A stretch of DNA of 33,157 nt from Anaerolineales bacterium. Lineage in GTDB: Bacteria > Chloroflexota > Anaerolineae > 4572-78 > J111. The notes beneath the pieces are model-generated. The model searched no databases. It was not told the origin of the DNA and was given only the letters and a program-made list of their open reading frames with translations. Numbering within the stretch: position 1 is the stretch's first letter; each line of letters starts with the position of its first letter. The stretch lies in the NCBI GenBank assembly GCA_020634935.1, contig JACKAT010000063.1, positions 1-33,157 on the forward strand, read 5' to 3'. The translations under genes were made by a program, and so were the position numbers. This document shows, in pieces, positions 24,361 through 32,123 of the stretch.

Positions 24361-25419
24361 ATGCTAAACATCCTTGTCGTTGGAGCGGGCGCTATCGGCT
24401 GCTTTGTGGGCGGGCGGCTGGCGGCGGCGGGCCAGCAGGTGACGCTGGTTGGCCGGCCGGCGCTAATGCACAAAATCGCCGCCGAGGGGCTGGCGCTGCG
24501 CCATCCGACGCAGCCGGCCTTAACCGTCACCCCCCACACCGTCACCGATATGACTCAACTATCGGGCCACTACGATTTTATTTTGGTGGCGGTTAAAGCG
24601 CCCAGCACCGCCGAAGTCATCGAGCAGATCGCCTCGGCTCCGCTCATTCAAACCGATAGCTATCTGGTCTCGCTGCAAAACGGCATCGGCAACGAGGAGT
24701 TGCTGGCCGATGCTTTTGGACCGCAGCGCGTCATCGCCGGCACGGTCACGATTCCGATTGGCGTGCCGGAGGTGGGGGTCATCGAAGTCAGTAAGGATAA
24801 AGGCGGCCTGGGGCTGGCGGCGCTGGCGGCCGGCCAGCCGGTCAATCAGTTGGCCGCCGCGCTGAATGAAGCCGGCTTGACCACGCCGGTTTACGACGAT
24901 TGGCGGGCGATGAAATGGTCGAAACTGCTGCTGAACATTATCAACAACGCCTCGTCGGCCATCCTGGATGAAAAGCCGGCGGATATCATCGCCAACACCA
25001 ACCTGTTCAATTTAGAAATCGCCGCGCTGCAAGAGGGATTGGCTGTGATGCGGGCGCTCGGCGTCGAGGCGGTCAAGCTGCCGGGCTATCCGGTGGACTG
25101 GCTGGCTCGCCTGATCAGGGCCTATTGGTTGCCCCCGGCGTTGAAACGGGCCGCGCTGCGGCCGTCGATGGCCGGCGGGCGGGGCAGCAAGATGCCCTCG
25201 CTGCACATCGATCTGGAAGCCGGGCGATCGGAAACGGAAATCATGGTTCTCAACGGCGCGATTGTCGCCGCCGGTCAGAAGCTGGGGCTGGCCACCCCGG
25301 CCAATCTGGCGCTGACCGAAATCTATAACGGGCTGGCCATCGGTCGATTAGCATGGTCGGATTACCGGCATCAGCCGGATAAGCTGCTCGAGGCGGCGGC
25401 AAATGCGTCACGCCGTTAA
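24361..25419 (+). CDS. Ketopantoate reductase family protein (PanE/ApbA-like)
   Basis: A 352-residue NADPH-dependent reductase. The Rossmann motif GAGAIGCFVGGRL lies at 8-20. The active-site region WSKLLLNIINNASS gives Lys188 and Asn192, and GRSETEIMVLNGAIV carries the conserved Glu and Asn of the substrate site. True PanE makes pantoate for coenzyme A. This protein is about 50 residues longer than the E. coli enzyme and many paralogs act on other 2-oxoacids, so the role is not certain. GAGAG lies about 9 bases before the ATG. It begins the plus-strand run and ends 106 bp before the EndoQ-UvrD gene. Confidence 0.87.
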   Translation: MLNILVVGAGAIGCFVGGRLAAAGQQVTLVGRPALMHKIAAEGLALRHPTQPALTVTPHTVTDMTQLSGHYDFILVAVKAPSTAEVIEQIASAPLIQTDSYLVSLQNGIGNEELLADAFGPQRVIAGTVTIPIGVPEVGVIEVSKDKGGLGLAALAAGQPVNQLAAALNEAGLTTPVYDDWRAMKWSKLLLNIINNASSAILDEKPADIIANTNLFNLEIAALQEGLAVMRALGVEAVKLPGYPVDWLARLIRAYWLPPALKRAALRPSMAGGRGSKMPSLHIDLEAGRSETEIMVLNGAIVAAGQKLGLATPANLALTEIYNGLAIGRLAWSDYRHQPDKLLEAAANASRR

Positions 25420-25433
25420 CTCAAGGTGCCAAC

Positions 25434-25488
25434 AGGAGTAAGAAGTAGGGAGTAGGGAGTAAAAGTTTTCCCTTACTCCTTACTCCTT
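25434..25488. repeat. Intergenic inverted heptamer repeat (GGGAGTA family)
   Basis: AGGAGTA, AGAAGTA, GGGAGTA, GGGAGTA on the left face TTACTCC units on the right with a short loop. It sits just before the EndoQ-UvrD gene, between it and the reductase gene. Confidence 0.8.
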
Positions 25489-25525
25489 GAGTTCGTTACA
25501 AAAAGCAACAGAACAGGACACTGTC

Positions 25526-28500
25526 ATGAAATTTATCGCCGATATCCACATCCACTCGCATTACTCCCGCGCCACCAGTAAAAACCTGGACTTTGAACAC
25601 CTGACCCAATGGGCCCAGTTGAAGGGCGTTAATTTACTGGCGACGGGTGATGTAGCCCACCCCGGCTGGCTGCAAGAGATGAAAGACAAGTTGGAACCGG
25701 CGGAGGACGGCCTGTTCCGGCTCAAACCGGCCTACGCCCAGGCGATCAGCGACGACGTCCCGGCGGCCTGCCGGGCCGAGGTGCGGTTTATCCTGGGCGG
25801 CGAAATCAGTAGCATCTACAAAAAACACGACCGAGTGCGCAAAGTACACAACCTCATCTTTGCCCCTTCCCTCGCTGCCGTCGAGAAAATTCAAGCGGCT
25901 CTGGAAAAGATTGGCAACATTCGCTCCGACGGTCGGCCGATTTTGGGGCTGCCCTCGCGTGATTTGCTGGAAACCATTCTGGCGGTCGATCCGGCCTGCT
26001 GCCTGATCCCGGCCCACATCTGGACGCCGTGGTTCTCCTTGCTTGGCTCCAAATCGGGCTACGACTCGGTCGAGGCCTGTTTTGAAGATTTGAGCGACCA
26101 TATCTTCGCTCTGGAAACCGGCCTCTCGTCCGACCCGCCGATGAACTGGCGGGTGTCGGCGCTGGACCGCTACACCCTGGTGTCCAACTCCGACGCCCAC
26201 TCGCCGCCCAAGCTGGCCCGCGAGGCGACCCTGCTCGATACCGAAGCCAGTTACCAGGCCATCTTTGACGCGCTCAAATCCGGCGACCCGGCCGTCTTTG
26301 GCGGCACGCTCGAATTTTTCCCGGAAGAGGGCAAATATCACCACGACGGCCACCGCAAATGCAGTATCAACTGGGACCCGCAAGAGACCATCGCTCACGA
26401 CGGACGCTGTGCCGTCTGCGGTAAGCCGGTCACGGTCGGCGTCTTGCACCGGGTGGAGGCCCTGGCCGACCGGCCCGACGGGGCGACTCCGCTCCGTCCG
26501 CAGCCGTTCGCCAGCCTGATCCCGCTGCCGGAAGTATTGGGCGAGATTCACGGCGTCGGCCCCAACTCAAAAACCGTGCAGCAAGCCTTCGAGCTGCTGC
26601 TGGCCAAATTAGGGCCGGAACTGGCCATCTTACGCGATATCCCGCTGGCCGAGATTGAGGTGGTGGGCGGGACTCGTTTGGCGGAGGGCATCCGCCGGAT
26701 GCGGGCCGGCCAGGTGCGGCCCATCGCCGGTTTCGATGGCCAGCCGGGCGTTATCAAATTATTCAACCCCGACGAAGATGATCTGGCCGACGGGCAGTTG
26801 AACTTTTTCGCCGCCCAGCCATCGCCCAAAGAAAACGGCTCCGCCACGCCGACGCCAGCGCCACCCACCGGCCCAGTTCAACCCGCAGCGGCTACAGCAG
26901 CCGACCGGAAAGGTGAGACCGCCACCGGAGCCGCCACACCGGATGTCAGCGAAACTTCAACCACGGACAGTACCCCGCCTGAGCCGTCGAGCCGGTTCTT
27001 GGCCGGTCTCAACGCCGAGCAGCAAGCGGCGGTGTTAGCTACGGCGTCCCGGCTGGTGATCGTGGCCGGGCCGGGCACCGGCAAAACGCGCACCCTCACC
27101 TACCGCATCGCCCGGCTCATCGATGAACAAGGCGCAGCGCCGGACGCTATCCTGGCTATCACCTTTACCAACAAAGCCGCCGAAGAAATGGCGTCCCGGC
27201 TGAAGGACCTACTGGGCGCGGACACAGCCGGGCGGGTCGTCATCAAAACCTTTCACGCCTTTGGGGCCATGCTGCTGCGCGAAGCCGGTATGCACCTCGA
27301 CCTGCCGCCCAACTTTGCCATTAGCAGCGAACAGGAGCGGCAGTCGTTGCTCAAGCGGCACTATCCAGACGTGAGCAGCCGCGACCTTAACCGCCAGCTT
27401 GAAGCCATTTCCGCCGCCAAAGGGCAATTGCTGACGCCCGATGACGTGGATGAGCCGCTGGCCGGCATTTACCGAACTTACCAAAAGGCGTTAGAGGAAA
27501 ATGGATTGGTCGATTTTGATGACTTGGTGCTCAAACCGGTGCAACTGTTGGCAACATATCCCGAACTGCAAGCCGCCTATCGCCGCCGCTTTGGTTGGAT
27601 TGCGGTGGACGAGTTTCAGGATGTCAACCTGGCCCAATACCGGCTGCTGCACCTGCTGACCGGGCCTGAGACCAACGTCTGCCTCATCGGCGACCCCGAC
27701 CAGGCCATTTACGGCTTTCGCGGCGCGACGCCCCAGTTTTTCGACCAATTCAACCGGGATTTCCCGCCGGTCGAGGTGCTGCACCTCAGCCGGAACTACC
27801 GCTCGACCCGGCTTATTCTGAACGCCTCGGAGCAGGTCATCGAAAAAAGCCCGGCCGGGGAGCGGGTCAAAATCTGGTCGGATTTGGTGGACAAAACTCG
27901 GTTGACGGTCTACCACGCCCCCACCGACAAAGCAGAAGCCGAATATGCTGTCCATGAAATCGAGAAAATGGTGGGGGGAACCAGCTACTTCTCCCTCGAC
28001 TCGGCGCGGGTGACCGATGACGATGAGCTGGCGGGGCTGACCTTTGCCGACTTTGCCGTACTGTACCGGCTGAGCGCCCAAAGCCAGCCGTTAATCGAAG
28101 CCTTTCAGCGCTCCGGCATCCCCTACCAGACCATCGGACAAACGCCATTGGTTGAGTATAAGGATGTCAGGACGGTGCTGGCCTGTCTGTGGTGGCTGTA
28201 CCATCCCCAAAACAGCTTCCATTTGGAGCAGGTGGCCTCGCCCAGACAGGCCCGCCTGATCCTCACCGATTTGGCGGCGATTGACGCCGGCACCACCACG
28301 CCGGTACCGATTTTGATTGACCACGTTCGGCAGATATTGGCCGACCGATCAATCCTCGTGCTCGATGAAAAAAGCAGTGAGCGGCTCGATCAACTGCGAC
28401 GGCGGGCCGTTCCGTTTGAAACCCGTCTGGGTGATTTTCTCGAATCGACCGTCTTGCAAAAGGAAACCGACATCTACGACCAGCGGGCCGGGCGGGTGAC

Positions 28501-28828
28501 GTTGATGACGCTGCACGCGGCCAAGGGGTTGGAATTTCCGGTGGTCTTCATCGTCGGCTGCGAGGAAGGCTTGCTGCCCTACTCGCGAAACGACGAACTC
28601 CCGGACATCGACGAGGAGCGCCGGCTGTTCTACGTGGGCATGACCCGCGCTCAGCAGCGATTGATTCTCACCCACGCCAAAAGCCGCTTCCTGTTTGGGC
28701 AGGAGATGACCAACCTGCCCTCCCGGTTTGTGGACGACATCGAACAAGCGCTCAAGGAGCTTAAGCAGTCGGCGTATCGAAAGCCGGCTAAGGAAAGTCC
28801 CGATCATGTTCAATTGAAGTTATTCTAG
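25526..28828 (+). CDS. Endonuclease Q (PHP)-UvrD-like helicase fusion
   Basis: An 1100-residue protein. Residues 1-430 match endonuclease Q: HIHSHYSRATS (His8, His10), GDVAHPGW (Asp42, His45), GGEISSIYK (Glu93), VHNLIFAP (His108), PAHIWTPWFSLLGSKSG (His164), ETGLSSDPPMNW, SNSDAHSP (Asp223, His225) and EFFPEEGKYHHDGHRKC with a zinc site (Cys279, Cys295, Cys298). EndoQ nicks DNA 5' of deaminated bases and abasic sites. A Pro/Thr/Ala-rich linker (about 430-490) leads to an SF1A helicase: Walker A GPGTGKT (Lys520), Walker B VDEFQD (Asp695, Glu696), GDPDQAIYGFRGA, LSRNYRST, TLHAAKGLEF and YVGMTRAQQR. The protein ends in QLKLF, a clamp-binding-like motif. ATG 25526 (MKFIADIHIH) is chosen because the PHP fold starts there; an upstream start overlaps repeat sequence. 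Confidence 0.93.
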   Translation: MKFIADIHIHSHYSRATSKNLDFEHLTQWAQLKGVNLLATGDVAHPGWLQEMKDKLEPAEDGLFRLKPAYAQAISDDVPAACRAEVRFILGGEISSIYKKHDRVRKVHNLIFAPSLAAVEKIQAALEKIGNIRSDGRPILGLPSRDLLETILAVDPACCLIPAHIWTPWFSLLGSKSGYDSVEACFEDLSDHIFALETGLSSDPPMNWRVSALDRYTLVSNSDAHSPPKLAREATLLDTEASYQAIFDALKSGDPAVFGGTLEFFPEEGKYHHDGHRKCSINWDPQETIAHDGRCAVCGKPVTVGVLHRVEALADRPDGATPLRPQPFASLIPLPEVLGEIHGVGPNSKTVQQAFELLLAKLGPELAILRDIPLAEIEVVGGTRLAEGIRRMRAGQVRPIAGFDGQPGVIKLFNPDEDDLADGQLNFFAAQPSPKENGSATPTPAPPTGPVQPAAATAADRKGETATGAATPDVSETSTTDSTPPEPSSRFLAGLNAEQQAAVLATASRLVIVAGPGTGKTRTLTYRIARLIDEQGAAPDAILAITFTNKAAEEMASRLKDLLGADTAGRVVIKTFHAFGAMLLREAGMHLDLPPNFAISSEQERQSLLKRHYPDVSSRDLNRQLEAISAAKGQLLTPDDVDEPLAGIYRTYQKALEENGLVDFDDLVLKPVQLLATYPELQAAYRRRFGWIAVDEFQDVNLAQYRLLHLLTGPETNVCLIGDPDQAIYGFRGATPQFFDQFNRDFPPVEVLHLSRNYRSTRLILNASEQVIEKSPAGERVKIWSDLVDKTRLTVYHAPTDKAEAEYAVHEIEKMVGGTSYFSLDSARVTDDDELAGLTFADFAVLYRLSAQSQPLIEAFQRSGIPYQTIGQTPLVEYKDVRTVLACLWWLYHPQNSFHLEQVASPRQARLILTDLAAIDAGTTTPVPILIDHVRQILADRSILVLDEKSSERLDQLRRRAVPFETRLGDFLESTVLQKETDIYDQRAGRVTLMTLHAAKGLEFPVVFIVGCEEGLLPYSRNDELPDIDEERRLFYVGMTRAQQRLILTHAKSRFLFGQEMTNLPSRFVDDIEQALKELKQSAYRKPAKESPDHVQLKLF

Positions 28829-28876
28829 TTTTAATACGTTTCCGAACAGATCTAATAGTAAAACACCGCTTAGTTA

Positions 28877-28885
28877 TGGTAAAAT
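28877..28885 (+). promoter_or_regulatory. Candidate extended -10 of the ATPase gene
   Basis: TGGTAAAAT fits an extended -10 (TGn then TAAAAT) 29 bp before the ATPase start; no -35 is visible. If real, the ATPase pair could be transcribed apart from the helicase gene. Confidence 0.3.
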
Positions 28886-28914
28886 AAAGGTCAATTCAAT
28901 CGGAGGCAACCCTA

Positions 28915-30171
28915 ATGGCCAGCGAGACCACCGTCCCCCGTATAGAATATTTACGGGTGCAAAATTATCGGGCCTTGCGTGATCTGGAATTGAAAAACCT
29001 TACCCCGCTCACCGTTTTTTTAGGGCCAAATGGCAGCGGCAAATCCACTGTTTTCGATGTCTTTGCCTTTCTGGCTGAATGTTTCTCGGTTGGGCTGCGG
29101 AAAGCCTGGGACAAACGGGGGCGTTTTAGAGAACTGCGTACCCGTGGCGCAAGCGGTCCCCTTACCTTTGAACTCAAATACCGGGAAAAACCCCATACGC
29201 CTCTCATCACTTATCACCTAAGTATTGATGAAGGTCAACGAGGGCCTTACGTGGCTGAAGAGTGGTTGCACTGGCGGCGCGGTCAAACCGGCAAACCGTT
29301 TCGTTTTTTGGATTTCAAGCAAGGGACGGGCCGGGTTGTTTCCGGCGAAATGCCGGCCGAGCAGGACGAGCGCGTCGAAGAAACGCTTGACTCACCCGAA
29401 GTGCTGGCCGTTAATACCTTGGGACAGTTGGCCCGCAATCCGCGCGTTAGCGCACTAAGGCGCTTTATTACCGACTGGTATCTCTCTTACCTCACGGCGG
29501 ATAACACCCGCAGCGTACCGGAGGCTGGACCGCAGGAACGATTGTCAGCCATTGGCGACAACCTGCCGAACGTCATTCAATACCTCAAAGAGCAACATCC
29601 GGATCGATTAGCTAAAATTATGCATATTCTCTCCAGACGCATTCCTCGGCTGGAAAGAGTAGATGCCGAATTTCTGGCCGATGGCCGGCTGCTGCTGCGG
29701 ATTAAAGACGCCCCTTTTGATGAGCCTATTCTGGCCCGCTTTGCCTCCGATGGTACGCTGAAAATGCTTTCATATCTGACCGTCCTATACGATCCGGCTC
29801 CGCCGCAACTGATAGGTATAGAGGAGCCGGAAAACCATTTGCATCCCCGGCTGCTGCCGGAATTGGCCGAAGAATGTCGAGCGGCCACCAGCGGAACCCA
29901 AGTGATGGTTACTACCCATTCCCCGTTTTTTGTCAACGGATTAAAACCCGAAGAGGTACGAGTACTTTACCGGGATGAACAAGGCTTTACTCGGGCGATT
30001 CGTACCGCCGATATTCCGGGCATTAACGATTTTATGGCCGAAGGCGCGCTACTGGGCTATTTATGGGCCGAAGGCTATTTTGGTCTGGGCGACCCCTTGA
30101 CAGCCGGCGGCGCTCCCACCATCTCTCTGCCTGCTCAGGAGAACCAAGATGCATCTGGAAATTCTGATTGA
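28915..30171 (+). CDS. ABC-type AAA ATPase (AAA_21/RecF-SMC-like)
   Basis: A 418-residue ATPase with an N-terminal FRAL-type start (RVQNYRALRDLELKNLTPL) and Walker A GPNGSGKST (Lys43). A central 200-residue insert precedes a signature-like ASDGTLKML (278-286), Walker B LIGIEEPENHLHP (Glu303, Glu304) and the switch TTHSPFF (His335). This is the ATPase architecture of OLD, RecF and many phage-defence ATPases, without a TOPRIM domain of its own. GGAGG lies nine bases before the ATG. The last 23 bp overlap the DUF4276 gene. The protein probably drives or gates that partner on DNA. Confidence 0.9.
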   Translation: MASETTVPRIEYLRVQNYRALRDLELKNLTPLTVFLGPNGSGKSTVFDVFAFLAECFSVGLRKAWDKRGRFRELRTRGASGPLTFELKYREKPHTPLITYHLSIDEGQRGPYVAEEWLHWRRGQTGKPFRFLDFKQGTGRVVSGEMPAEQDERVEETLDSPEVLAVNTLGQLARNPRVSALRRFITDWYLSYLTADNTRSVPEAGPQERLSAIGDNLPNVIQYLKEQHPDRLAKIMHILSRRIPRLERVDAEFLADGRLLLRIKDAPFDEPILARFASDGTLKMLSYLTVLYDPAPPQLIGIEEPENHLHPRLLPELAEECRAATSGTQVMVTTHSPFFVNGLKPEEVRVLYRDEQGFTRAIRTADIPGINDFMAEGALLGYLWAEGYFGLGDPLTAGGAPTISLPAQENQDASGNSD

Positions 30172-30784
30172 AGAACCTTCGGCTGAGGCCGCGCTGCAAA
30201 TTCTAATACCCAAAATTGCCGGGCCGCATCTCTCATTCAGGATGATTACGTTCCAAGGCAAACATGACTTGCTGGCCCGACTACCGCAGCGAATGCGCGG
30301 GTATGCCCGCTGGCTGCCGCCCGATTACCGGATTGTGGTCGTGGTTGATGAAGATCGGCAAGATTGCCGCCAACTGAAACAACAGTTGGAAACAGCGGCC
30401 TTAATGGCCGGCTTAACCACTAAAACCAGTACCACCCCGGATGGGCTCTTCCAGGTACTCAATCGAATTGCCGTTGAAGAGTTGGAAGCCTGGTTCTGGG
30501 GCGATTTTGAGGCGCTGCGCCAGGCCTACCCACGTTTGCCAGCCACGTTACCCAGTCGTCGCGCTTACCGCAATTCTGATGCCATTGCCGGCGGTACAGC
30601 CGAAGCGCTGGAAAGAGAACTACAGCGGGCCGGTTACTACAGTAGCGGGCTGGCTAAAATGCAAGCAGCCCGCGATATTGCCCCATATATGCAGCCAGAT
30701 CGAAATCGCTCACAAAGTTTTCAGGTTTTCTGCGATGGGATAAAGGCTTTATTAACCAGAGGACTTCGCTCGGATATATCCTGA
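30149..30784 (+). CDS. DUF4276 family protein (TOPRIM-like)
   Basis: A 211-residue protein. LIEEPSAEAAL (Glu8, Glu9) and VVVVDEDRQD (Asp67, Asp69) are placed like the Glu and DxD of TOPRIM nucleases. VEELEAWFWGD (110-119) matches the EaWllaD motif of DUF4276. The family usually lies beside an AAA_21 ATPase, as here with a 23-bp overlap, and such pairs are regarded as OLD-like nuclease or abortive-infection candidates. CAGGAGA inside the ATPase gene serves as ribosome site. I infer metal-dependent nucleic-acid cleavage; this is untested. Confidence 0.85.
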   Translation: MHLEILIEEPSAEAALQILIPKIAGPHLSFRMITFQGKHDLLARLPQRMRGYARWLPPDYRIVVVVDEDRQDCRQLKQQLETAALMAGLTTKTSTTPDGLFQVLNRIAVEELEAWFWGDFEALRQAYPRLPATLPSRRAYRNSDAIAGGTAEALERELQRAGYYSSGLAKMQAARDIAPYMQPDRNRSQSFQVFCDGIKALLTRGLRSDIS

Positions 30785-30792
30785 GAGCCAAG

Positions 30793-30820
30793 TTGTTTCA
30801 CCTCAACCTCATGCTATAAT
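30793..30820 (+). promoter_or_regulatory. Candidate extended -10 promoter
   Basis: TTGTTT (30793-30798), 16 bp, then TGCTATAAT with a perfect TATAAT at 30815-30820. The predicted transcription start is one or two bases from ATG 30829, and no ribosome site is present, so the message may be leaderless. Confidence 0.5.
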
Positions 30821-30828
30821 CACCGTCG

Positions 30829-31914
30829 ATGGAATATTTGGTCGGTGGATTGGTGGTAACGCTCATCGGCGGCGTGGCGTTGATCTTGCGTAAAGAGGCC
30901 CGACGCACCTTTGAGCAAGACAACGCGCTCAGGGAGCGCTGGCGCGATTTTGCAGCTCGTCATGAGCTAATCTTTGTGCCGGGTGAGTACCATACCCTTG
31001 GCCCGTCACGGTTGGCGTATGTGACCGGCTTTTTTCAGGGGCGGCGGACTAAGCTCGACACCTATTACGAACACCGGGAAATTTTTGGCCGGGGCGAGGT
31101 AAAAACTCTTTACCTCCGCCTGGTGATGGCTGTGTTCGATCCGCTCCAGCCGCCGCCGGAATCCCAGCCAGCCGATAGTATCGAGCCGGTATCGACAGAA
31201 CTGATCGATGAACTGCTGGGTCGAACCGATTTGTCGCCATTATTGGGACGCACTTATCTTCAGGCTGACGCCCAGGAACTTTACTACGAGCAGCCTCAAA
31301 TGGAAACGGACCCAGCCCGGCTGCAAGCGGTCTTTGATACCGTAGCGGCGCTGGCCGGCTGCTACGCCCAAATTATCGATCTCGGCGGCCCGGCGATTGA
31401 TACTCTGCACCAAATGATGCCGATCGGCAGCGCCGGTTTACAAACGACTATTACGCAGTTAATGCGCGGTATCGCGCTAAAAACGACGTTGGAGTTGGGC
31501 CAACAAGTTGAACAATTGCTGTGTCCGCACTGTCTGACGCGCTTTACGACACACACCTGCTGGTTGTCGGCTATGAATTCGATTCATTATGTGGGCTGTC
31601 GGCTGTGTCGCCAAAGCCGGGCGCATTGGTCAGGGCCGGTCATAGCTGTCCTTAATCAAAGACACCTGGCGCCATATCTATTTAAAGACGGCGCTATCCA
31701 CATCAATTGGCTAACGTATCGAACGCTGTTTGATTTTGATGCGGTTGAAATCATTAGCGCCTCAGATGAAGCGGTCGAACGGTTTGCGGTGCAGGTTGGC
31801 AATGATACCGATCTATTTCGCCGCAGCCGTTATAAAGGGATGGACTGCAAGATTAGGCGGTCGGCCGGGCTATCGGCCAACTCCATCCGCATTTTGCGGC
31901 AGACATTTGGATAG
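30829..31914 (+). CDS. Hypothetical membrane-anchored protein with a zinc-ribbon-like Cys motif
   Basis: A 361-residue protein that I do not recognise. One N-terminal membrane helix (about 4-21) precedes a cytoplasmic body. CPHC (Cys232, Cys235) and CRLC (Cys257, Cys260) look like a zinc ribbon, with Cys244 between. The rest has no motif I can name. It has its own candidate promoter and no ribosome site. It follows the DUF4276 gene by 44 bp, so it could be an accessory of that pair, but the separate promoter argues against it. Confidence 0.75.
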   Translation: MEYLVGGLVVTLIGGVALILRKEARRTFEQDNALRERWRDFAARHELIFVPGEYHTLGPSRLAYVTGFFQGRRTKLDTYYEHREIFGRGEVKTLYLRLVMAVFDPLQPPPESQPADSIEPVSTELIDELLGRTDLSPLLGRTYLQADAQELYYEQPQMETDPARLQAVFDTVAALAGCYAQIIDLGGPAIDTLHQMMPIGSAGLQTTITQLMRGIALKTTLELGQQVEQLLCPHCLTRFTTHTCWLSAMNSIHYVGCRLCRQSRAHWSGPVIAVLNQRHLAPYLFKDGAIHINWLTYRTLFDFDAVEIISASDEAVERFAVQVGNDTDLFRRSRYKGMDCKIRRSAGLSANSIRILRQTFG

Positions 31915-31958
31915 ATGAATAGATGGGGAGATGGTTAGTTGGTTAGTTGGTCAGATAA
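31911..31958. repeat. Octamer repeat run overlapping the stop codon
   Basis: Six 8-bp units (ATAGATGA, ATAGATGG, GGAGATGG, TTAGTTGG twice, TCAGATAA) begin at the stop codon of the zinc-ribbon gene. Confidence 0.7.
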
Positions 31959-31974
31959 AATCGCGGTTTAGTTC

Positions 31975-32019
31975 GTAGTAAGCCCTTTAGGGCTGAACCA
32001 TCGCTAAAGCGATGACTAC
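31975..32019. repeat. Cloverleaf-like compound hairpin
   Basis: An outer stem GTAGT/ACTAC encloses two palindromes, AGCCCTTTAGGGCT (31981-31994) and ATCGCTAAAGCGAT (32000-32013). It is too small to be a tRNA and looks like a REP-type element. Confidence 0.75.
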
Positions 32020-32039
32020 AACGAGCCTTTATTTGCACT

Positions 32040-32097
32040 GGAGCGACAAAGCTTGCTTTGTCATTCACAGCCAGGTCAAAGTAACCTTTGACGCTCC
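32040..32097. repeat. 58-bp dispersed repeat, copy 2 (inverted relative to copy 1)
   Basis: Its reverse complement matches 22327-22384 at about 50 of 58 positions, including both ends. It lies in the leader of the M50-like gene. Confidence 0.85.
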
Positions 32098-32123
32098 AAA
32101 CATTTATTTTCACAGGAGAAATC

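Noticed and set aside
28915..30784. Canonical Gabija or single-chain OLD nuclease
   Set aside because: The ATPase lacks a TOPRIM domain, the TOPRIM-like part is a separate DUF4276 protein, and the helicase carries an extra EndoQ half.
31975..32019. tRNA gene, because of the cloverleaf
   Set aside because: It is only 45 nt, with no acceptor stem, anticodon arm or T-loop consensus.
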